This document shows, one piece after another, positions 59,560 to 64,000 of a stretch of DNA of 64,000 nucleotides; position 1 is the first letter of the stretch; every line of letters starts with the position of its first letter. The translations under genes were made by a program, and so were the position numbers. Source of the DNA: Cepaea nemoralis. Taxonomy: Eukaryota; Mollusca; Gastropoda; Stylommatophora; Helicidae. The stretch lies in assembly GCA_014155875.1 (NCBI GenBank), contig JACEFZ010017823.1, positions 268,501-332,500 of the forward strand, read 5' to 3'. The notes beneath the pieces are model-generated. The model was given only the letters and a program-made list of their open reading frames with translations. It was not told the DNA's origin and did no database searches.

Positions 59560-60130
59560 GTCTGAGAGTGGAGGTGGAGGTAGTCATGCGTTCCCGCATG
59601 GAAGGAGTGTGGTGATGCTTCGTGCAGTGTGGCATGCCTCAGTTCAGGAGTCAAGCAGGGAGAGCATCAGTTGGGTCTTTTCCCCTGGGCATACTGGTAT
59701 ATTAGCGCTGGGAAATGGGCCATCAGACAGACTGACTGGGTCTGCACCGATGGATAGGGTATTGGTACACGATAAGGCAGATATAATCGGGTCCATTTTG
59801 GGATCATATGTGTGGTGTGGGAGAACAGATAAATCATCATGGCCTGGAGAGAATGGTGCTGCAGGGAGTGACCACAGGATAAGGCCTACGCTCGGTACAT
59901 TGAGGAAAGGCCAGACGGACACATAATCAGACTGCAACTGGTACCATTTGTATTGGGACTCTTCACTGTTTGTTGAAGATGAGGACAAAATATGCGTGGT
60001 AATGACTCGCGAGTTATGATGTCGGTTCTTGACTCAACTCAGACCTTGTCATGTGTTAATATGTGCCATGAACTCACTGACAATGTCCGAGCATGTACCT
60101 CATCATCTCACCAGGAGTATTCTTTGAACA
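59560..60130 (+). pseudogene. Older LINE, rest of RNase H domain
   Basis: SLRVEVEVVMRSRMEGVW continues the frame cut at 54549. After a frameshift it gives SISWVFSPGHTGILALGNGP and SDRLTGSAPMD, recognisable as the last RNase H motif (normally GHAG...ADRLA). Confidence 0.6.
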
Positions 60131-61157
60131 CCCAAATATGATTCCAATTTCTTCATTCGGAATTCAATTCAGTCTTTGATACTCGGAGCCCGACAGTTTC
60201 AGTGTGCATGGCCTGTACTCAGTTGATTGTACAACACAACTAACCTACAATCTCTTTTCTAGCTCTGCTGTGGCTATCGTTTTTAATGCCGCCAATTTAT
60301 CTACGCGTGCATGGCTTGTCGATATGGCATTTGATCGACACGCTGAGTCGAATATTATTCCAAGGTTTTTCAGCATGTCCTTCCTCTCAACAGTCTGCCC
60401 TTCTTAAATGATGTTGGGTGCTCTTCTTCTTCATCTTCTTTTTCTTCTCGTCTACCTTCTACTTATTCTTATTCTTCAGGAGCGTGATGAGAATAAACAA
60501 CAGGAGGAGATAATTTTTAGTTTTGGACTAATTGCATCGTGTCGTTTGCAGTAGAGATGCAATATATGCACCTTTCGGCTGACACAATCAACTTCTTCCG
60601 GGCATTCGATGACCGACGTATTCGATTCGATTTCATTTCACCATTACCCCTACCCGTTCAACCTCAAGGAGAAGTTATAGTAGGGTCCATCACCGGCTCA
60701 GAAGGGTATTGTCCTGTGACTAGACAGCCATCAAAACAGCTGAATATGGTTTTACCCTCACAGTCTTATCAATCCGAAAGTGATTGTTGTCCACATGGGG
60801 TAATGAACGTTATAAAACCGACCGACGTAGCCTTCCTGGTTAGTTTTATAGGGCATTCCACGGCCTCAGGTGTCGTCGTCTTCGCCCTTCCATCAACAGG
60901 TGGTACACACAATCAGGTCCGTCCAGTACAGCTGCGTGCATGCCTGTCGGTACTCAAGATACGGCAGGGTCACAATGGAGTGGATTCAAATTTAAAAAAA
61001 AATGACCAAGACTACCAGGTCGACCAAGCCTACCAGGTCGACCAAGCCTAAGATTGGTGCCAGCAAATGTCTTGGGAAGTAAAGGCGATCGGCGTGATAC
61101 TGACCACATCACTAACAGTGTCGATTAGCCTATAAAAATATGTCTACTGGTATATAT
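60131..61157 (+). other. Unassigned; 170-codon open frame at 60539-61051
   Basis: The frame begins MSFAVEMQYMHLSADTINFF and ends in a short duplicated DQAYQV. No domain, splice pattern or family is recognised. 60420-60480 is T/C-rich (TTCTTCTTC). It may be chance or an unknown remnant. Confidence 0.3.
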
Positions 61158-61265
61158 TAACGAATGAACGAAAATCTTTATTTTGAAAGGGTTTAGAATT
61201 GGGCACGTAGGCCCGTCTGACATTCTGCCCTTCTTTTCTATTTCCTCTCATACATTCTTTCATTC
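61158..61265 (-). mobile_element. LINE 3' tail (family E)
   Basis: The complement of the 15770-15845 tail: AATGAACGAAAATCTTTATT and GGCACGTAGGCCCGTCTGAC. Confidence 0.45.
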
Positions 61266-61664
61266 AACATCTCTTATGAATTGGCCTTAAGGCTTAAAAG
61301 GGACCGTTACTTTTTTAGATTTAAATAGTGAATTATACCAGACCAAATGGGGTGCAACAATTGACAGAAATGATAGAGCCAAGAGAGGGCATCACAATTA
61401 TGGACAGGAGTCCTCACCATACACGTTTTAAGACAGAGTGTACAATCAGGACCCATATCTAAAACTAAACAAGACCTTAGGGACACTCCTGCACAGCCAT
61501 TCAAATAAAATCAAAGAATTTTCCAGGTAACACAAACTCAGACAAGTGCCGAGATAAAGTTGGATGTGTCACACAAGAGTGGACATATCACAGATCTGAT
61601 GAAGAGACAGAATGCAACCTCCAGACTATATCAGATGAACAAACAAGAAGCAATTTAGTGGCAG
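61266..61664. other. No gene recognised
   Basis: No repeat or coding signal that I can support. Confidence 0.5.
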
Positions 61665-61862
61665 ACTGTTGTGTTGGCTTTCTGGCAGCGGCCTTTTGCA
61701 TGCATACCGGTGCGTGCTGTTGGTTTGTCAGGACTGCTGTCTGTTGCACTTTTCATATGGGATAGTGAGGAGCATTTTGTGTGATATTCCCTGGCACAGG
61801 AATGGAGCATTGTATGGTGACCCTTTGCCATGAAGTTGGAACAGCGACTAACTAACTAACAA
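61665..61862 (+). mobile_element. SINE-E copy
   Basis: GTGAGGAGCATTTTGTGTGA, CACAGGAATGGAGCATTG and CATGAAGTTGGAACAGC, then CTAACTAACTAAC tail. Confidence 0.6.
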
Positions 61863-61904
61863 GAAGCAATACCAATGTTACCATCACGTAATCCTTCTGG
61901 TGGT

Positions 61905-62440
61905 GTCAGGTCTTAGTCAGATATGACTGAGCTACCGTACAACAGTAGACGGTACGACCTGCTTTCTGTTGCGCTGAATGTTGGGCGGCGCTCACCAAAC
62001 CAAACACCCCACATTATGCTAATATCTTCAGGTGGAGGAGTGCAATTGGTAGGGTACAAGCCTTACCATGGTGCGAGGAAATGCAACCTAAAGACTAAAT
62101 GTCATGGCAGGGCAGACCAGGCCCTAAGCCTTGGTCGGCTATTGGTCTAGGATGGAAGCTCCGACAGGCGGATAGTTAGAGTATTGCTTTGCTGATCTGG
62201 CAGCTTCTTCAGCTTGCCTTGTTCTAGTTGTATTGGTGTTACCTTTCCTCTGGAGTAAACTAGGCAGGCTGAGAGAGGGATCATGTTGCATGGGCAACAC
62301 ATGATCTCTATATTCAGCCCAGGCTTTGTGTTATAGAGAGGTATAACTCCATTTTACAAACTATCGTCTGTCATGACGGATGGGTGCCAGTCAAATCAAT
62401 CCCTCTGGACATTGGGCTGGCCTGTTGGTAATTATTCTTC
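61905..62440 (+). mobile_element. LINE 5' UTR fragment
   Basis: Inverted match to 37300-37895, the 5' UTR of the minus-strand LINE: GGTGTCAGGTCTTAGTCAGA, GAATGTTGGGCGGCGCTCAC and CAGGCTTTGTGTTATAGAGA. Only the 5' end is present, which is unusual for a LINE copy and points to recombination or deletion. Confidence 0.65.
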
Positions 62441-63530
62441 CTTGTAATGGAGCATCGGCGGTCAACCAACTCACACCAACCATCTTTATTTTGCTGGTTC
62501 CTGCAGCTCACTCCACGCCCTTTCCATAGTATTGATCTCTGTCTCTAGTTATCTTCTCCACATGCTTTAGGTCTCCTCTTTATTTTGTTCGCCTAGTGAT
62601 TTCCAGTGAAAGGAATTTCTAGTTATTCTAGTCTGTTGACAATGAAATACCAAAAAAACCCATGGAGGAAAGCAAACTAAGTCTAATCCTAGCCAGTTCT
62701 TACATATTGTGCTAAATCATGGTCTAGATTACATCTCTCCACTGATATGATAATTCTGTACTAGTCTAGCATCATTAACACAACATTCTGAGACTTATGG
62801 TGCCATTTCAATGGTTGGATACGCATTCTGAACACTAAAGGACTGGACTTCAATCACAGTCTTCCAAAGGATTCAGCAATAAACAAACTAGTAACAAACT
62901 AACCATTCCATTAGTATTGGGACTCTTTGCTTGCTGTTGAAGATCAGAACAGAGTGCATATGGGAATGTCTCGAGTGTTGTGATGTCTGTTCTTGACTCA
63001 ACTCAATCATTCGAATAAAAAATAAACAACAGAAGAAACGTATTGTTTGCAAGCATTATTTTATGTCTGACAAGGTGACTGTCTCTGATTTATTACACCG
63101 ACAACCAAATATCAATAATGTGAAATAATTACAAGTGAGAAAACAATAAAAGTATATAACACTGTAAATATGTATAATAATGTTAGAAAATGTCAACTGG
63201 AGTAAATGTTATATCAACAATGTGAAATAATTGTGAGAACATATAAACAGTAGTAAGTGTTAATCAACAATGTGAAAAAACATCAACATCCATATGTGTT
63301 TTACCAATAATGCTAAATATATGAGTAAACATTAACAAGGTTATGTAAAACATTATGTGAAAAATCACCAGCAAAATCACATGACATTTCAACAATGTGA
63401 AAAACTGTGACAAAAGATCTTTAGCTGGCTAGTATAGTTCAAAGAACTATAACATATAGGAACATGTAGTCTGGGTTCCATTAATAAATAATTATATAGG
63501 AATATAGTCTGCATTCCATAAATAAACAGT
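62441..63530. other. No gene recognised; AT-rich
   Basis: 63100-63420 has loosely periodic AACAATGTGAAATAATTGTG units. Otherwise featureless upstream flank. Confidence 0.5.
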
Positions 63531-63980
63531 GTTAGAGAGTGCTGAAATGCTACATAGAACTAGTTTTGCTGTATGGCAGTGAATCTTGGAATGTAAATGA
63601 ACAAATTAAGAAGAAATTATAAGCAACAGAGATGTGGTTCCTGAGACGAATGTTGCAAATTCCTTAGACTGCCAGAGTAACTAACAATGATTGCCTGAAA
63701 CAGGCTAATGAAACTAGAACATTATATACAATAAAAATAGACAAACAGCTTTCTTCAGTCATGTGATGAGAAGAGAGGCATTGGAGAATATCATGACAAC
63801 TGGAAAGATCGTGGGGAAGAGAGGCAGAGGCAGACCAAGAGAAATGATGCTAGATGGATTGAGATAGTGGCATGGAGGAATATCATCAGCATAGTTGATC
63901 CAGAACACCAAAGACCAAGATCTGCTGAGAGCCATGAACGCCACGCCAGCTGGCAGGGTACCTGATGATGATGATATATA
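63531..63980 (+). pseudogene. RTE-like LINE (family A) 3' end
   Basis: Matches 42520-42972: VLLYGSESWNVNEQIKKK, EMWFLRRML, GKRGRGRPREMMLDG, ending in TGATGATGATG then (TA)n. Scattered stops and a deletion near 63735. Confidence 0.75.
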
Positions 63981-64000
63981 TATAAACTGGCTCCTTGCCG

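Overview
This is a window of an invertebrate animal genome: an intron-rich gene buried in non-LTR retrotransposons (RTE-like and I/Nimb-like), tRNA-derived SINEs, a Ty3/gypsy-type LTR element, hAT and Helitron-like DNA transposons, and a hammerhead-ribozyme retroelement (retrozyme). The repeat mix would fit a lophotrochozoan such as a mollusc, but the species cannot be fixed from sequence alone. Nothing bacterial or archaeal is present.

One host gene is supported: a NOP9 homologue (Puf-like nucleolar ribosome-biogenesis factor) on the minus strand. Nine exons are visible, from the start codon at 50039 down to 1435, and they keep one reading frame (520 codons) across eight GT/AG introns. The 3' end lies off the left edge. 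Intron 1 is 24.8 kb (25085-49858) and holds most of the interesting mobile DNA.

Layout. 1-25.1 kb: NOP9 exons 2-9 with introns full of minisatellites, SINEs, LINE tails, a pogo-like MITE, a 1.4-kb GT-rich tract and a three-unit Helitron-like array. 25.1-49.9 kb: intron 1. It carries an 8-kb LTR retrotransposon (600-bp LTRs, 5-bp target duplication) inserted into an older LINE; an almost complete RTE-like LINE split by a 1.1-kb retrozyme with three intact type I hammerhead ribozymes and a 12-bp target duplication; four copies of an uncharacterised 1.4-1.7 kb repeat, one expanded into a 165-bp tandem array. 50.0-64 kb: upstream flank, with a 2.3-kb hAT element (CGGCCAAC duplication) carrying two later insertions, a decayed retrozyme copy, a 5.0-kb I/Nimb-like LINE inserted in the RNase H region of another LINE, and assorted remnants.

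The most notable feature is the retrozyme at 40512-41626. It has 1.5 copies of a 402-bp monomer head-to-head with 1.2 copies of the same monomer. Two of its ribozymes are in sense with NOP9 transcription and exactly 402 nt apart, so a self-cleaved 402-nt RNA could in principle be released from NOP9 intron 1.

All family assignments come from reading motifs, splice sites, reading-frame continuity and duplicated target sites by eye. No database search was run.
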